From: Gallionella sp.
GTDB taxonomy: Bacteria; Pseudomonadota; Gammaproteobacteria; Burkholderiales; Gallionellaceae
Reading direction: 5' to 3'
Assembly: GCA_028689145.1 (NCBI GenBank)
Contig: JAQTWT010000002.1
Coordinates: 124,001-188,000 of the forward strand
Length of the DNA stretch: 64,000 nucleotides
Shown here: positions 1 to 11,466 of the stretch, piece by piece
Numbering within the stretch: the stretch's first letter is position 1
Layout of the letters: every line of letters starts with the position of its first letter
The notes under the pieces: generated by a model
What the model saw: only the letters and a program-made list of their open reading frames with translations
Told to the model about the DNA's origin: nothing
Databases searched by the model: none
Translations under genes and position numbers: made by a program

Positions 1-2
1 GC

Positions 3-581
3 AAGAGTGGCAGCCCGTTATTGACCGGCATCCTTGTCGGCATGGTGATCGGTGTCGGATTGGCTGCCGGATTGGCCTGGTATATCATGAAGTCGCCCAG
101 CCCGTTCGTGCAGAAAGAGCAGGTGGTGAGCAAACCGCCGGTAGTTGCCGCAAAACCGATAGCGCCCGCTGCTGCCGCAGCATCCGATATGCAACCGGAA
201 GCGGCTGCTTCCGGCGTGACTGATGGCAAGCCGCGTTTCGAGTTCTATAAGGTGCTGACTGACAAACAGGATGCGACTGTTGGCGCATCGGGTAAGGCTG
301 ACAAGCAGCAGTCCGGCAAACAGACGATAGACAGTAAACCGGCAGCTGCCGGCGAATCCTCTTACCTGCAGTCCGGGTCGTTTTCCAGTGCCGACGATGC
401 TGAGAAATTAAAGGCAAGGCTTGCCATACTGGGGGTTGAAGCCAGTATCCAGACCGTAACTATTCCCGATAAGGGCGTCTGGCACCGTGTGCGTTCCGGG
501 CCTTACAAAAATACCGCCGAGATGGACAGTGCGCGGAGTTTATTGAAACAAAACGGGGTGGATGCCAGTCCAACCCGCTAG
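3..581 (+). CDS. SPOR-domain membrane protein, FtsN-like (5' partial)
   Basis: The reading frame is already open at the left edge, with in-frame codons K-S-G-S-P-L-L before the first possible TTG at 21, so the true start lies outside the window. A single transmembrane helix follows (TGILVGMVIGVGLAAGLAWY), then a Pro/Ala-rich periplasmic linker, then a C-terminal SPOR domain of about 75 residues beginning near YLQSGSFSSADDAEKL. SPOR domains bind denuded peptidoglycan at septa. One N-terminal anchor, a disordered linker and a C-terminal SPOR domain is the FtsN layout. The downstream dsbA-like gene begins 36 bp later and may be co-transcribed. The FtsN role is an inference; the SPOR assignment is firm. 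Confidence 0.85.
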   Translation, partial: KSGSPLLTGILVGMVIGVGLAAGLAWYIMKSPSPFVQKEQVVSKPPVVAAKPIAPAAAAASDMQPEAAASGVTDGKPRFEFYKVLTDKQDATVGASGKADKQQSGKQTIDSKPAAAGESSYLQSGSFSSADDAEKLKARLAILGVEASIQTVTIPDKGVWHRVRSGPYKNTAEMDSARSLLKQNGVDASPTR

Positions 582-617
582 CAGCAAAACAACAGCCATT
601 ATTAAAAGGAGCGATAA

Positions 618-1238
618 GTGAAAAAACTGATACAGAATTTGTTTATTGCAGCTGTTTTATTGATTAGCGGTACGACTTTTGCCGCGCCCGAGTTGGGCAA
701 AGATTACAAATTATTGAACACGCCGCAACCGACCGGTACCAAAAAAATCGAAGTGCTGGAATTCTTTTTTTACGGTTGTTCGCACTGCTTCCACCTGCAT
801 CCGCAGTTGAGTGCATGGGAAAAGAACATGCCCAAAGATGTGGCGCTGGTTTTAGTACCGACCATTTTCCGCGATACGTGGGAGCCGATGGCGCGTACTT
901 TCTACGCGCTCGAAGCGCTCGGGCAGCAGCGCCAGTTGCACGATGCGCTATACAAGGCATGGAACGTGGATAACGATGTGCTGAACGAGGAAGCAAAAAT
1001 ACTCGATTTCATCGGGCCGCGTGGAGTGGATCGTGCCAAATTCTCTGCGGCTTACAACTCGTTTTCAATGGAAAGCAAAGTGACCCGCGCCAAGCAAATG
1101 ATTCGCAGTTACGGGATTGCCGGCACTCCAACTTTGATTGTAGACGGCAAATACCTCATCACCGGTCTGCAGCCGGAAGAGACCATTCGTGTGCTGAATG
1201 AAGTGATCGCCATCGCGCGCAAGGCCAAGGCAAAATAG
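618..1238 (+). CDS. dsbA: Periplasmic thiol:disulfide interchange protein DsbA
   Basis: A 206-residue exported thioredoxin-fold oxidase that would introduce disulfide bonds into secreted proteins, being re-oxidised by DsbB in the inner membrane. The start is GTG at 618, preceded by a good ribosome site (AAAAGGAG). An N-terminal signal peptide (about residues 1-22, ending TTFAA) is followed by the catalytic motif in FFYGCSHCFHLHP; the CSHC pair differs from the CPHC of E. coli. The cis-proline loop is visible as GIAGTPTLIV near residue 170. Length is normal for the family. It follows the SPOR gene by 36 bp, an arrangement seen in many betaproteobacteria. Confidence 0.92.
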   Translation: MKKLIQNLFIAAVLLISGTTFAAPELGKDYKLLNTPQPTGTKKIEVLEFFFYGCSHCFHLHPQLSAWEKNMPKDVALVLVPTIFRDTWEPMARTFYALEALGQQRQLHDALYKAWNVDNDVLNEEAKILDFIGPRGVDRAKFSAAYNSFSMESKVTRAKQMIRSYGIAGTPTLIVDGKYLITGLQPEETIRVLNEVIAIARKAKAK

Positions 1239-1346
1239 TAAAATTGTCCCGGCTCGCTGGTGAGCTCTGCATGGCCATTCGACTGATGAAACGACTAGCC
1301 ATCACTAGGCAATCCAAAAACGATTGCCAAGCGATTGGTTAAAACT

Positions 1347-2123
1347 ATGCAAAAGACGCATATTAAGTCGCTGGTCATTAGCGGCGCATCGGGCGGCTTG
1401 GGTTTGGCGCTCGCGCGCCATTATCTCGCGCGCGGCGCAAAGGTTGCCGCCTTTGCCAGACGCGCCGAGTTACTGCAAGTTCTCGCTAAAGAATTTCCCG
1501 GTCAGGTTTATTGCTATGCGCTGGATGTGCGCAATGCTGCTGCCGTTCAGAATGCGGCCAACGATTTCATCGCGCGTGCCGGTTGTCCTGATGTGGTGAT
1601 CGCCAATGCCGGTGTGAGCGCAGGTACGCTTACGGAATATGCCGAAGATACCGATGTGTTTCAGCAAGTGATGGATATCAACGTGCTGGGTATGGTGAAA
1701 ACCTTCCAGCCTTTTGTTGCCGAAATGCGCGCAGCGCGGCAAGGAACGCTGGTGGGTATCGCCAGTGTGGCGGGCTTGCGCGGCTTGCCGGGGGCGGGTG
1801 CCTATTCGGCCTCCAAAGCGGCGGCGATTTCCTATCTGGAATCCTTGCGTGTCGAGTTGCGCGACAGCGGTGTGAAGGTCGTCACGATCTGTCCGGGTTA
1901 TATCAAGACAGCGATGACCGATATCAATCCGTATCCGATGCCGTTTCTGTTGCAAGCCGATGAGGCGGCTCGGCGTATGGCGCATGCCATCGAGCGGCAA
2001 ATTGCATTCACGGTGATACCGTGGCAAATGGGATTGGTCGGGAGAGCGCTCAAGTGGTTGCCGTGCTGGCTGTATGATCGCCTGTTTGCCGGTGCGCCGC
2101 GCAAACCGCGCAACCTGCTGTAA
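1347..2123 (+). CDS. SDR-family short-chain oxidoreductase
   Basis: A 258-residue classical short-chain dehydrogenase/reductase. The nucleotide-binding glycine motif is GASGGLG near the N-terminus, NAG follows in VIANAGVS, and the catalytic Ser-Tyr-Lys set is GIASVAG...AYSASKAA (YxxxK). A hydrophobic C-terminal tail (MGLVGRALKWLPCWLYDRLF) suggests membrane association. I prefer the ATG at 1347 over the in-frame TTG at 1335 because the protein then begins just before the first beta strand; neither has a strong ribosome site. The substrate cannot be told from sequence. It stands alone, about 110 bp after dsbA. Confidence 0.85.
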   Translation: MQKTHIKSLVISGASGGLGLALARHYLARGAKVAAFARRAELLQVLAKEFPGQVYCYALDVRNAAAVQNAANDFIARAGCPDVVIANAGVSAGTLTEYAEDTDVFQQVMDINVLGMVKTFQPFVAEMRAARQGTLVGIASVAGLRGLPGAGAYSASKAAAISYLESLRVELRDSGVKVVTICPGYIKTAMTDINPYPMPFLLQADEAARRMAHAIERQIAFTVIPWQMGLVGRALKWLPCWLYDRLFAGAPRKPRNLL

Positions 2124-2248
2124 TAACTTGCGGTATGCGTCTGTGCAAAAGATTTCTCGACGGTGTACCGGATATCAAATATCGCTTCGCGGGGTTTTAT
2201 CGCGTCAAGCGTTAGTCTTGCAGGAAATTTTGTTATACGCCTGAAGAA

Positions 2249-3427
2249 TTATTTCCGGCTGAAATCATTAATCAAGTCAAAATATTTGTTGTCCTCAGCG
2301 GTTGTCGGGGAGACTATGGCCGATTTAAATTCGTCCTGACTGTATTTTTTGAACAGGTTTTTTTGTCTTCTGTGCAAGAGCCATAATAATGCTATCAGAA
2401 GCAGGATAACGGCGATTAAAATCCAACTAAGCACGGAAATCCCTCGGTCATCCGTTGGTGTTGCGATTTGCGCGGGAATTTTCACGGGAGCAGGCGCAGG
2501 TGTCGCAACCGGGCTGCTTTCCGGAATACCGATTGCCGGGGTCATCTCCAGAGCTAGTGCGGGAGCGGAGGGCGCGGCAGCTTGAGCCTTTAACCTGTCC
2601 ACTTCCTTTAGTAAGGCGATTTGTTTTTCAAGCAAAGCAATTTGTTGTTCGATTGCCTCGTTTTCTTTTTGCAGTACAAATATCTCGTCGGCGTATGAAC
2701 CTTCTTTCTTGATCTTCAATTCCGCCGCCGCTGCATTGTTTTTCGGCTGTTTTGCCTTCAGTGCCGGTTTGGTTGGTGTTTCTGAACGGTTTTTTCGCCG
2801 GACAGTCTCGGGCGGATTTGTTGCGGTTGCGTCCGCTTCGGCAGGAAGACTTTCGTTCTTGTCCGGAACAGCCTTTGTTGGTTCATGCGCTGCCGGTTTA
2901 TCTTCGGCATCGCTGGTCATCTCGACGATATTACCCATCAGAACACCGTATTTGCCGGAAGGCAAAGCGGCGTTGACAGCGTGATCTTCATCATACGACG
3001 GTACGGCTGCCATGTCGTTATGGCTTCTAAATTCGGGCAGAAAGTCAAAGGCTTTGTAAACCGAACCGCTTGAAGGCGACTTGTATTTAATAATGAGGCG
3101 ATAAAAGAAATCTTCGCTTCTTTCGCCAATTACCCGCAAAAAATACTGCCCATCCGGTTTTTTCTTGATGAAAAATGTCAGGCGGCCTTCGTAAACTGAA
3201 TCGCAGCCGGTAGCGGTGCTGCCTATCAGCGACGAGCGACATTCGCCGCCTTTGACCTGATAGAACTTGATGTCTTTGTCGTAAGCGCCGATGAGGGCGA
3301 TGTTCGCGGAAAAAGGCTCGCCGACGCGGCTGATAATTTGGCCGTCGCCCAGTGACATCGCCGCCACAGACGGCGAAAGGAAAGCCATGAAAAGCGCCGG
3401 CAGAAAAATTTTTAATGTGAGTTTCAT
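2249..3427 (-). CDS. FimV-like N-terminal domain protein with coiled coil and C-terminal membrane helix
   Basis: A 392-residue envelope protein. It has a signal peptide (MKLTLKIFLPALFMAFLSPS), then a beta-rich domain whose opening (SLGDGQIISRVGEPFSANI) resembles the N-terminal domain of FimV/TspA proteins. A disordered Ala/Lys/Pro-rich stretch, a predicted coiled coil (about residues 245-285, with VLQKENEAIEQQIALLEKQ) and one transmembrane helix (ISVLSWILIAVILLLIALLW) precede a short cytoplasmic tail. No LysM or TPR region is seen, so it is shorter than true FimV. Start: ATG at 3427 puts the signal peptide at the N-terminus; in-frame ATGs at 3448 and 3460 and a longer open frame to 3517 also exist. 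FimV proteins organise polar type IV pili and T2SS; a role here is inference. Confidence 0.65.
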   Translation of the reverse strand: MKLTLKIFLPALFMAFLSPSVAAMSLGDGQIISRVGEPFSANIALIGAYDKDIKFYQVKGGECRSSLIGSTATGCDSVYEGRLTFFIKKKPDGQYFLRVIGERSEDFFYRLIIKYKSPSSGSVYKAFDFLPEFRSHNDMAAVPSYDEDHAVNAALPSGKYGVLMGNIVEMTSDAEDKPAAHEPTKAVPDKNESLPAEADATATNPPETVRRKNRSETPTKPALKAKQPKNNAAAAELKIKKEGSYADEIFVLQKENEAIEQQIALLEKQIALLKEVDRLKAQAAAPSAPALALEMTPAIGIPESSPVATPAPAPVKIPAQIATPTDDRGISVLSWILIAVILLLIALLWLLHRRQKNLFKKYSQDEFKSAIVSPTTAEDNKYFDLINDFSRK

Positions 3428-3550
3428 AGAAAAAGAGCGGGGTACCATGCCAAACGTCATATTCAGTTTATATAGCGATAACCGGATAAAATCACGCGCC
3501 AGTTTAGTCTGCGGCATCGAATTGTAGCTTATTTCGCCGGGCGAATTGGG

Positions 3551-5005
3551 TCAGCCGGCAAGTTTCTGCAGCAAAATTTCGTTCAATTGCGCCGGATTGG
3601 CTTTGCCCTTGCTGGCCTTCATTGCCAAACCGACGAAAAAGCCGAACAGTTTGTCCTTGCCGCTGCGATACTCGGCGACTTTGTCGGCATTGGCAGCGAT
3701 AATCTCGTCCACCAGTGCTTCGATTGCGCCGCTGTCGGAGACCTGTTTTAAGCCTTTTGCTTCGATGATTGCGTCGGCTTTGCCGCCTTCGGCCCACAGG
3801 GTGCGGAACACCTCTTTCGCGCCGGAATTTGAAATAGTGTTGTCCACGATGCGTGCCAGCATGCCGCTCAGCTGTTGCGGGGTGACCGGGCATTGCGTTA
3901 TGTCCAGACCGTCGCGATTGAGTTGCGCAGTTACTTCTCCAGTCAGCCAGTTGGAGCATAGCTTGGCGTTTGGCGTGCCGATTTCGTTCAGACAGGAATC
4001 AAAAAAATCTGCCATTTCGCGCGAAGCAGTAAGATTGTTTGCGTCGTAAGCAGTCAGCGCATAGTCGCCGATGTATCGCTCCCGCCTGACTTGCGGCAGT
4101 TCAGGCAGTGTGGCGCGCACTTGTTCCAGTATTGCCGGTGTGATGTCCAGCGGCAACAGATCGGGGTCGGGAAAGTAGCGGTAGTCGTGCGCGTCTTCCT
4201 TGCTGCGCATCGCGCGCGTCTCGCCCGTGTCCGGGTTAAATAAGATAGTGGCCTGCTGAATCTTGCCGCCGTTCTCCAACGTGTCGATTTGCCATTGCAC
4301 CTCGAAGTCGATGGCTTGTTGCATGAATTTGAACGAGTTGAGGTTCTTGATTTCGCGGCGTGTACCGAGCGGTGCGCCGGGGCGGCGCACCGACACATTC
4401 ACGTCGCAGCGGAACGAACCTTCCTGCATGTTGCCGTCGCAGATGCCGATCCAGCGCACCAGCGAATGCAAGGCTTTGGCATAGGCCACCGCTTCGGCGG
4501 CGGAACACATGTCAGGCTCGGATACGATCTCCAGCAGCGGCGTTCCGGCGCGGTTCAGATCGATGCCGGTCATGCCGTGAAAATCACCGTGTATGGATTT
4601 TCCGGCATCTTCTTCCAGATGGGCGCGGGTGATACGCACCGTCTTTTCATAGGGTTTTCCTGAACCCGACAGCGGCTCGACTTGGATGGTCAGTGCGCCC
4701 TGTCCCACCACGGGCAAATCGAACTGGCTGATCTGGTAGCCCTTGGGTAGGTCGGGGTAAAAATAATTTTTGCGCGCGAACACCGAACGCGGCGCGATAT
4801 GTGCGCCGATGGCGAGGCCGAATTTGATCGCGCGTTCCACCGCTCCCTTGTTTAGCACCGGCAACACGCCGGGCAGCGCGATGCTGACCGCATCGGCCTG
4901 GGTGTTCGGTTCCGCCCCGTAGGCGGTGGCCGCGCCGGAGAAGATTTTGCTGCTGGTCGAGAGCTGGGTATGCACTTCCAGCCCGATGACGATTTCCCAA
5001 GTCAT
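3551..5005 (-). CDS. gatB: Aspartyl/glutamyl-tRNA amidotransferase subunit B
   Basis: Subunit B of GatCAB, the kinase and tRNA-binding subunit that converts Glu-tRNA(Gln) and/or Asp-tRNA(Asn) to the amide form. The start is ATG at 5005 ([15 protein letters not shown]), which matches the conserved N-terminus; longer in-frame extensions lack family similarity. The signature [14 protein letters not shown] is present, as is the C-terminal YqeY-like tail (about residues 350-484) with the ending [13 protein letters not shown]. Length (484 residues) is normal. It is the last gene of gatC-gatA-gatB, 34 bp after gatA, transcribed away from mreB. Confidence 0.97.
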   Translation of the reverse strand: MTWEIVIGLEVHTQLSTSSKIFSGAATAYGAEPNTQADAVSIALPGVLPVLNKGAVERAIKFGLAIGAHIAPRSVFARKNYFYPDLPKGYQISQFDLPVVGQGALTIQVEPLSGSGKPYEKTVRITRAHLEEDAGKSIHGDFHGMTGIDLNRAGTPLLEIVSEPDMCSAAEAVAYAKALHSLVRWIGICDGNMQEGSFRCDVNVSVRRPGAPLGTRREIKNLNSFKFMQQAIDFEVQWQIDTLENGGKIQQATILFNPDTGETRAMRSKEDAHDYRYFPDPDLLPLDITPAILEQVRATLPELPQVRRERYIGDYALTAYDANNLTASREMADFFDSCLNEIGTPNAKLCSNWLTGEVTAQLNRDGLDITQCPVTPQQLSGMLARIVDNTISNSGAKEVFRTLWAEGGKADAIIEAKGLKQVSDSGAIEALVDEIIAANADKVAEYRSGKDKLFGFFVGLAMKASKGKANPAQLNEILLQKLAG

Positions 5006-5039
5006 ATCTATCGTTTCCTTATGGGGCGTTCCATTATTT

Positions 5040-6494
5040 TTATAATCCTTGCGGCGCGCGACTGTGCCAGTCGGTCGCCAGTTGATATTGGTGCGCGGCA
5101 TTCAGCATGCGCGCCTCGTCGAAATAGTTGCCGATGATCTGTAAACCGACCGGCATATCGTTTGCGCCGAAGCCGCACGGGATCGACATGCCCGGCAGTC
5201 CGGCCAGATTCACCGCGATGGTGTAGATGTCGGACAGGTACATCTGCACCGGGTCGTCACCCTTTTCTCCGAGTTTGAACGCGGTGGAAGGCGCGGTCGG
5301 CCCCATGATGACATCGCACTGCTTGAATGCTTCGGTGAAATCCTGCGCAATCAGGCGGCGAATCTTCTGCGCTTGCAGGTAGTAGGCATCATAGTAACCA
5401 TGGCTTAGCACATAAGTGCCGATCATGATGCGACGCTTTACTTCCGCACCGAAGCCCTGCGCGCGGCTCTTCTCGTACATATCGGCAAGATCGGTGTATT
5501 CCGGCGCGCGGTAGCCGTAGCGCACGCCGTCGAAGCGCGACAGGTTGCTGGAAGCTTCCGCCGGGGCCAGCACGTAATAGACAGGCACGGACAGTTTTGA
5601 ATTGGGCAGGCTGATCTCCACCACGGATGCGCCGAGTTTTTTGTATTCGGCAATCGCGGCCTCGACGGTTTGCGCAACATCGTTGCCCAAACCCTCGGCA
5701 AAGAATTCCTTCGGCAGGCCGATGCGCAGGCCATCCAGCGGTTTGGACAAATCGCGCGCATAGTCTTCCTTGTCGCGTTGCAGCGAAGTGGAGTCGCGCT
5801 CATCGAAGCCCGCCATGGCATTGAGCAACATTGCCAAATCTTCCGCGCTGCGCGCCATCGGACCAGCCTGGTCGAGGCTGGAGGCGAAAGCGATCATGCC
5901 GTAGCGCGATACCACGCCGTAAGTGGGCTTCAAACCGGAGATGCCGCACAGTGCGGCAGGCTGGCGGATCGAGCCGCCGGTATCGGTGCCGGTAGCCGCC
6001 GCGCACAGGCGCGCTGCGACCGCCGCCGCCGCACCGCCGGAGCTGCCGCCGGGTACGCGTGACTGATCCCAAGGATTTTTCACGGTACCGAAATACGAAG
6101 TTTCATTGGAAGAGCCCATGGCGAATTCGTCCATGTTGGTCTTGCCGAGATTTACCGCGCCGGCGTTATTGAATTGCCCGATGACATGCGCGTCGTAGGG
6201 GGAGACGAAATTCTCCAGCATCTTCGAGCCGCAGGTGGTGCGCCAGCCCTTGGCGCAGAAGATGTCCTTCTGCGCTATTGGGATGCCGGTGAGCGCCTGC
6301 GCTGTGCCGTTGGCCAGCATGGTGTCCGCCGCGCGCGCCTGCGCCAGGCTGGTGCCGGCATCGGTGGTGATATAGGCGTTGAGCGCCGGATTAAGCGCGG
6401 CGATGCGGTCGAGATAGAGCTGCGTCAGTTCGACGCTGGAAATTTGTCCGGCGCGCAACGCGCTGCCGAGTTGTTGCAAACTGGAATTGAACAT
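5040..6494 (-). CDS. gatA: Aspartyl/glutamyl-tRNA amidotransferase subunit A
   Basis: The glutaminase subunit of GatCAB, an amidase-signature enzyme that frees ammonia from glutamine for tRNA-dependent transamidation. The Ser-cisSer-Lys triad is visible: Lys in [10 protein letters not shown] (about residue 79) and the Ser pair in [16 protein letters not shown] and [13 protein letters not shown]. Length (484 residues) is standard. Start ATG at 6494 lies 8 bp after gatC, so translation is probably coupled. Confidence 0.97.
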   Translation of the reverse strand: MFNSSLQQLGSALRAGQISSVELTQLYLDRIAALNPALNAYITTDAGTSLAQARAADTMLANGTAQALTGIPIAQKDIFCAKGWRTTCGSKMLENFVSPYDAHVIGQFNNAGAVNLGKTNMDEFAMGSSNETSYFGTVKNPWDQSRVPGGSSGGAAAAVAARLCAAATGTDTGGSIRQPAALCGISGLKPTYGVVSRYGMIAFASSLDQAGPMARSAEDLAMLLNAMAGFDERDSTSLQRDKEDYARDLSKPLDGLRIGLPKEFFAEGLGNDVAQTVEAAIAEYKKLGASVVEISLPNSKLSVPVYYVLAPAEASSNLSRFDGVRYGYRAPEYTDLADMYEKSRAQGFGAEVKRRIMIGTYVLSHGYYDAYYLQAQKIRRLIAQDFTEAFKQCDVIMGPTAPSTAFKLGEKGDDPVQMYLSDIYTIAVNLAGLPGMSIPCGFGANDMPVGLQIIGNYFDEARMLNAAHQYQLATDWHSRAPQGL

Positions 6495-6502
6495 AGTTGA
6501 GA

Positions 6503-6820
6503 CTATTCGATAACTTGTGGGACGAGATACAGTCCCGCTTCGATTTGCGGGGAGCCTTGATATTTCGGGGCTATGGACTGGAACAGCTCGCGCTGGTTGG
6601 TTTCCGTCACGGTATCTGCGCGCAACCGCTGCGACACATCCTGGGCGTGGGACATCGGCGCGATACCCCGGGTATCGACGGCCTGCATTTCCTCGATTAG
6701 GGTAAAAATGCCGGACAGTTGCGAGCGGGCTGCCTCGATTCCTGCTTCGTCCATCGACAGTCTTGCCAGTATAGCGACTTTGCGGACATCAGCATTGGCC
6801 AAAAATATGGTGGGGGACAT
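6503..6820 (-). CDS. gatC: Aspartyl/glutamyl-tRNA amidotransferase subunit C
   Basis: A 105-residue small subunit that wraps GatA and GatB together. The conserved helix with [14 protein letters not shown] and the region [12 protein letters not shown] are typical GatC. First gene of the gatCAB operon; it starts 92 bp from mreB on the opposite strand, so the intervening region must hold divergent promoters. Confidence 0.95.
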   Translation of the reverse strand: MSPTIFLANADVRKVAILARLSMDEAGIEAARSQLSGIFTLIEEMQAVDTRGIAPMSHAQDVSQRLRADTVTETNQRELFQSIAPKYQGSPQIEAGLYLVPQVIE

Positions 6821-6861
6821 AGTAAAAACTTTATTGAAATAAGGCTAATAGGGTATCATAA

Positions 6862-7959
<1,098 letters not shown>

Positions 7960-8046
7960 TTCTGTACAGGGAGGGTTAAAACGTGTGGCGTAACTCCCCC
8001 TGCTTGCCGACACTGACCGCCACACATCTCCCTCTCGCCGGAATAG

Positions 8047-8958
8047 ATGGATAACACGCAATCCTTGCAGTTTTTCAATCGCGGGCCAAGCCCGGCAGTG
8101 CGGCTGGTATTCTTCTCGGTACTCTCGTTGTTATTGTTGTTCGTGGATGCGCGCTACCGCTATCTCGAATCTACCCGCAGCGCATTGTCTGTGCTGGTTT
8201 CGCCGATACAGCGCCTTGCCACTATGCCGAGCGTATTGTGGCAACAGGCCGGAGATTTCTTTATCACACAGCGCAGTCTGGTCGATGAAAATAAATCGTT
8301 GAAGCTGCAACACAATGGCGATGCGGCACAATTGTCGCAATTACAGTCGCTGCAACTGGAAAATCAGCAATTGCGCAGTTTGATGGAACTGCCGCAGCGC
8401 AGCGAATTTAACGCGAAACTGGCCGAGGTGATCTATGCGGAACGCGATGTGTTCAAACGCCGGGTGCTGATCAACAAAGGTGCGGATGCAAATATTAAGA
8501 CCGGACAGGTGGTCATGGATAATAACGGCATTGTCGGCCAAATTACGCGCGTCTACCCGTGGCTTTCCGAGGTTACATTGATCACCGAAAAAGACCATAC
8601 CGTGCCGGTGCAGGTGTTGCGCAACGGATTGCGCACCATCGTGTTCGGGGCGGGCGATACCAGCCAGTTGTCGCTGCGCTATATGCCGATCAGCTCGGAC
8701 ATTCAAAACGATGACGTACTGGTAACCTCCGGGCTGGACGGCATCTATCCGCCCGGCATTCCGGTTGCCAAAGTGGTCAAAATCGAGCGTGATGCCGCCT
8801 ACCCGTTTGCGCGTGTCGTCTGCCTGCCGGTGGCCGGTGTCGACAAGCATCGCCACTTGCTGGTTCTGTCCGAATTGCCCAAGCTGCCAGAGCGTCCCGC
8901 TGAAGAAGCCGATGCAACCGGCGCACCGGAAAACTTAAAAATGAAGCAGAAGAAATAA
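8047..8958 (+). CDS. mreC: Rod shape-determining protein MreC
   Basis: A 303-residue bitopic scaffold of the elongasome. It has a short cytoplasmic N-terminus, one transmembrane helix (VFFSVLSLLLLFVDARY), a coiled coil (about residues 75-115, rich in Leu/Gln: LSQLQSLQLENQQLRSLMEL) and a periplasmic double beta-barrel domain (INKGADANIKTGQVVMDNNG onward) that contacts PBP2. The C-terminus carries a charged, low-complexity tail. Its stop codon is directly followed by the mreD ATG. Confidence 0.95.
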   Translation: MDNTQSLQFFNRGPSPAVRLVFFSVLSLLLLFVDARYRYLESTRSALSVLVSPIQRLATMPSVLWQQAGDFFITQRSLVDENKSLKLQHNGDAAQLSQLQSLQLENQQLRSLMELPQRSEFNAKLAEVIYAERDVFKRRVLINKGADANIKTGQVVMDNNGIVGQITRVYPWLSEVTLITEKDHTVPVQVLRNGLRTIVFGAGDTSQLSLRYMPISSDIQNDDVLVTSGLDGIYPPGIPVAKVVKIERDAAYPFARVVCLPVAGVDKHRHLLVLSELPKLPERPAEEADATGAPENLKMKQKK

Positions 8959-9477
8959 ATGTCATACCTTGCCCACGACAACACTGAAATCCATCGTCCG
9001 GTCAGCACTACCTTCATTGTAATAAGTGTACTGGTCGCACTGTTCCTGAACGGGCTGCCATGGGAAGGCATTTGGCTGATGTTGCGCCCGGATTTTGTCG
9101 CGGTGGTTATGTTGCATTGGTGTACCCACAAGCCGTGGCGTGTTGGCATCGGTTTATCCTGGGCAGTGGGAATACTTGCCGATGTGGCCGATGCCAGTTT
9201 GTTCGGACAACACGCGCTGGCCTATACACTGCTCGCCTTTGGCGGTGTCATACTGCATCATCGTCTGAAGATGTTCGATCTGCGCCAGCAAACCACACAG
9301 GTGTTTGTCATCTTTGTGCTGACCTACGCGGTGTATGCGTTGGTGCATTGGCAGGTGAACGGCTACGTGGTATGGACTTACTTTCTCGGTTGTGTGACAT
9401 CAACCCTGCTGTGGGCTCCGCTTGGCATTATGTTCAGGGCGGTATATCAGATGCGCGCAGATAATAAGGGGCCGTAA
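8959..9477 (+). CDS. mreD: Rod shape-determining protein MreD
   Basis: A 172-residue inner-membrane protein with about five hydrophobic segments (for example TFIVISVLVALFLNGL, GLSWAVGILADVADAS, YTLLAFGGVILHHRL). MreD links MreC to the RodA-PBP2 synthase. It abuts the mreC stop with no gap, which implies translational coupling. Confidence 0.93.
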   Translation: MSYLAHDNTEIHRPVSTTFIVISVLVALFLNGLPWEGIWLMLRPDFVAVVMLHWCTHKPWRVGIGLSWAVGILADVADASLFGQHALAYTLLAFGGVILHHRLKMFDLRQQTTQVFVIFVLTYAVYALVHWQVNGYVVWTYFLGCVTSTLLWAPLGIMFRAVYQMRADNKGP

Positions 9478-9534
9478 CGGAATGCAAGCAGATCGGCATT
9501 GTTCCGAAGGGCTGCCGCAGAATAGCAGCAATGG

Positions 9535-11466
9535 ATGTCCGGTTTTTTCCCGCGTGCGCAATACATGAGCAAGTACGTCGAGCTAAAAAATCATCAGCGC
9601 GAGATATTCTACTTCCGCCTGCGGTTGGTCATCAGTATCGGTTTTGTACTGGTATTGCTGGGTATTTTGCTGGTGCGTCTGGTTTACCTGCAAGCGGTGC
9701 GCCACGATTATTACCAGACACTGGCTGAAAGCAACCGCATCTCCATCGTTCCCATCGTACCCAATCGGGGGTTGATTCTTGACCGCAACGGCGTGGTGCT
9801 GGCGCATAACTATTCCAGCTATACGCTTGAAATAAACTCGAGCAAAACAGCCAATCTGGAAGCCACGATAAACGAGTTGTCCACGCTGGTTAATATCACC
9901 CCCAAGGATCGCAAACGCTTCAAGAAATTGCTCACCGAGCGGCGTAATTCCGAGACGCTGATGATTCGTAACCGGCTTACCGATGAAGAAGTTGCGCGCT
10001 TTGCCGCACAGCAATACCGTTTCCCAGGGGTCGAAATCAAAGCGCGGTTGTTTCGCGATTATCCGTACAGCGACAAAACCGCGCATTTGATCGGCTACAT
10101 CGGGCGCATCAACCAGACCGATGTGGATCAACTCGAAGAAAACGATCTGGCGGCAAATTACCGCGGCTCGGATTACATCGGCAAAACCGGTCTGGAGCAG
10201 AGTTACGAAAGCGAGTTACACGGCACCACCGGTGTGGAACAGGTCGAGGTGGATTCGGGTGGGCGTGCCGTGCGTATGCTGTCGCGCACGCCGCCGGCCT
10301 CGGGCAATACGCTGGTGTTGAGCGTTGATGCAAAATTGCAGGAAATTGCCGAGCAGTCGTTCGGCAATTATCGCGGCGCGCTGGTGGCTATCGACCCGAA
10401 CAACGGCGAAGTGCTGGCGTTTGTCAGCAAGCCCGGTTACGACCCCAGTCTGTTCATCGATGGCATCGATCCGCAAAGCTGGGACGAACTGAATAATTCA
10501 CCGGATGTGCCGCTTAACAACCGGGCGTTGCGCGGACAGTATCCGGCTGGTTCCACGGTCAAGCCTTTTATGGCAATGGCCGGTCTGTATTACAAAATAC
10601 GCTCTCCCGATCGCACCATCAGCGATCCGGGATACTTCAATTTGCCCGGCAGCAGCCACCAATACCGCGATTGGAAGCAGGGCGGGCACGGCAGCGTGGA
10701 TATGTTCAAGTCCATCGTGGTCTCGTGTGATACGTACTACTACGGTTTGGCCACCGAGATGGGAATAGACAATATTTTCAATTTTTTATCGCGTTTCGGT
10801 TTCGGCAAAAAAACTGGCATCGATCTTGAGGGCGAAACCTCCGGCCTGTTGCCCTCGCAGGAATGGAAGATGAGGCGCTACAAGGAAAAATGGTATGCGG
10901 GCGACACCGTGTCGGTGGGCATCGGGCAGGGTTATAGTCTGGTGACGCCGATGCAGCTGGCATACGCCACAGCAACGCTGGCCAACAATGGCATCGGTTA
11001 CAAACCGCATCTAGTCAGGGAGGTGCGCAGTTCACGCAGCAATGAAAACCGCCTGATAGAGGTCAAACCGGAAATCGATATGAAACTAGATCCGGCGCAT
11101 CTCGATCTGGTGAAACGCGCCATGGCGGCGGTTACCCAGCCCGGTGGTACGGCCGCACAGGCCGCCGCCGGTGCGCCGTATCACATTGCCGGTAAGACCG
11201 GGACGGCGCAGGTGATCGCCATGAAGCAGGGCGAAAAATACGATGCCAGCAAGATTGATGAACGGCATCGCGACCATGCATGGTTCATTGCTTTTGCTCC
11301 CGCCGAGCAGCCCAAAATCGCGCTGGTGGTGTTGGCCGAAAACGGCGGGCACGGCGGCGGCACGGCGGCACCGATCGCGCGCAAGGTGATGGATTACTAC
11401 CTGCTTGGCAAAGTGCCGCAACCACTACCCGATGCCACGGAAAGCGAGGCTGATCAGCATGACTAA
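9535..11466 (+). CDS. mrdA: Peptidoglycan D,D-transpeptidase PBP2 (MrdA)
   Basis: The monofunctional class B penicillin-binding protein of the elongasome, cross-linking peptidoglycan made by RodA. One N-terminal membrane anchor (ISIGFVLVLLGILLVRLVYL) is followed by a pedestal domain (NRGLILDRNGVVLAHN) and the transpeptidase domain. Its motifs are SxxK as AGSTVKPFMA (Ser nucleophile), SxN-like VVSCDTYYY, and KTG as AGKTGTAQV. Length (643 residues) is typical. ATG at 9535 is used; an internal ATG at 9565 is also possible. It overlaps rodA by 8 bp. Confidence 0.95.
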   Translation: MSGFFPRAQYMSKYVELKNHQREIFYFRLRLVISIGFVLVLLGILLVRLVYLQAVRHDYYQTLAESNRISIVPIVPNRGLILDRNGVVLAHNYSSYTLEINSSKTANLEATINELSTLVNITPKDRKRFKKLLTERRNSETLMIRNRLTDEEVARFAAQQYRFPGVEIKARLFRDYPYSDKTAHLIGYIGRINQTDVDQLEENDLAANYRGSDYIGKTGLEQSYESELHGTTGVEQVEVDSGGRAVRMLSRTPPASGNTLVLSVDAKLQEIAEQSFGNYRGALVAIDPNNGEVLAFVSKPGYDPSLFIDGIDPQSWDELNNSPDVPLNNRALRGQYPAGSTVKPFMAMAGLYYKIRSPDRTISDPGYFNLPGSSHQYRDWKQGGHGSVDMFKSIVVSCDTYYYGLATEMGIDNIFNFLSRFGFGKKTGIDLEGETSGLLPSQEWKMRRYKEKWYAGDTVSVGIGQGYSLVTPMQLAYATATLANNGIGYKPHLVREVRSSRSNENRLIEVKPEIDMKLDPAHLDLVKRAMAAVTQPGGTAAQAAAGAPYHIAGKTGTAQVIAMKQGEKYDASKIDERHRDHAWFIAFAPAEQPKIALVVLAENGGHGGGTAAPIARKVMDYYLLGKVPQPLPDATESEADQHD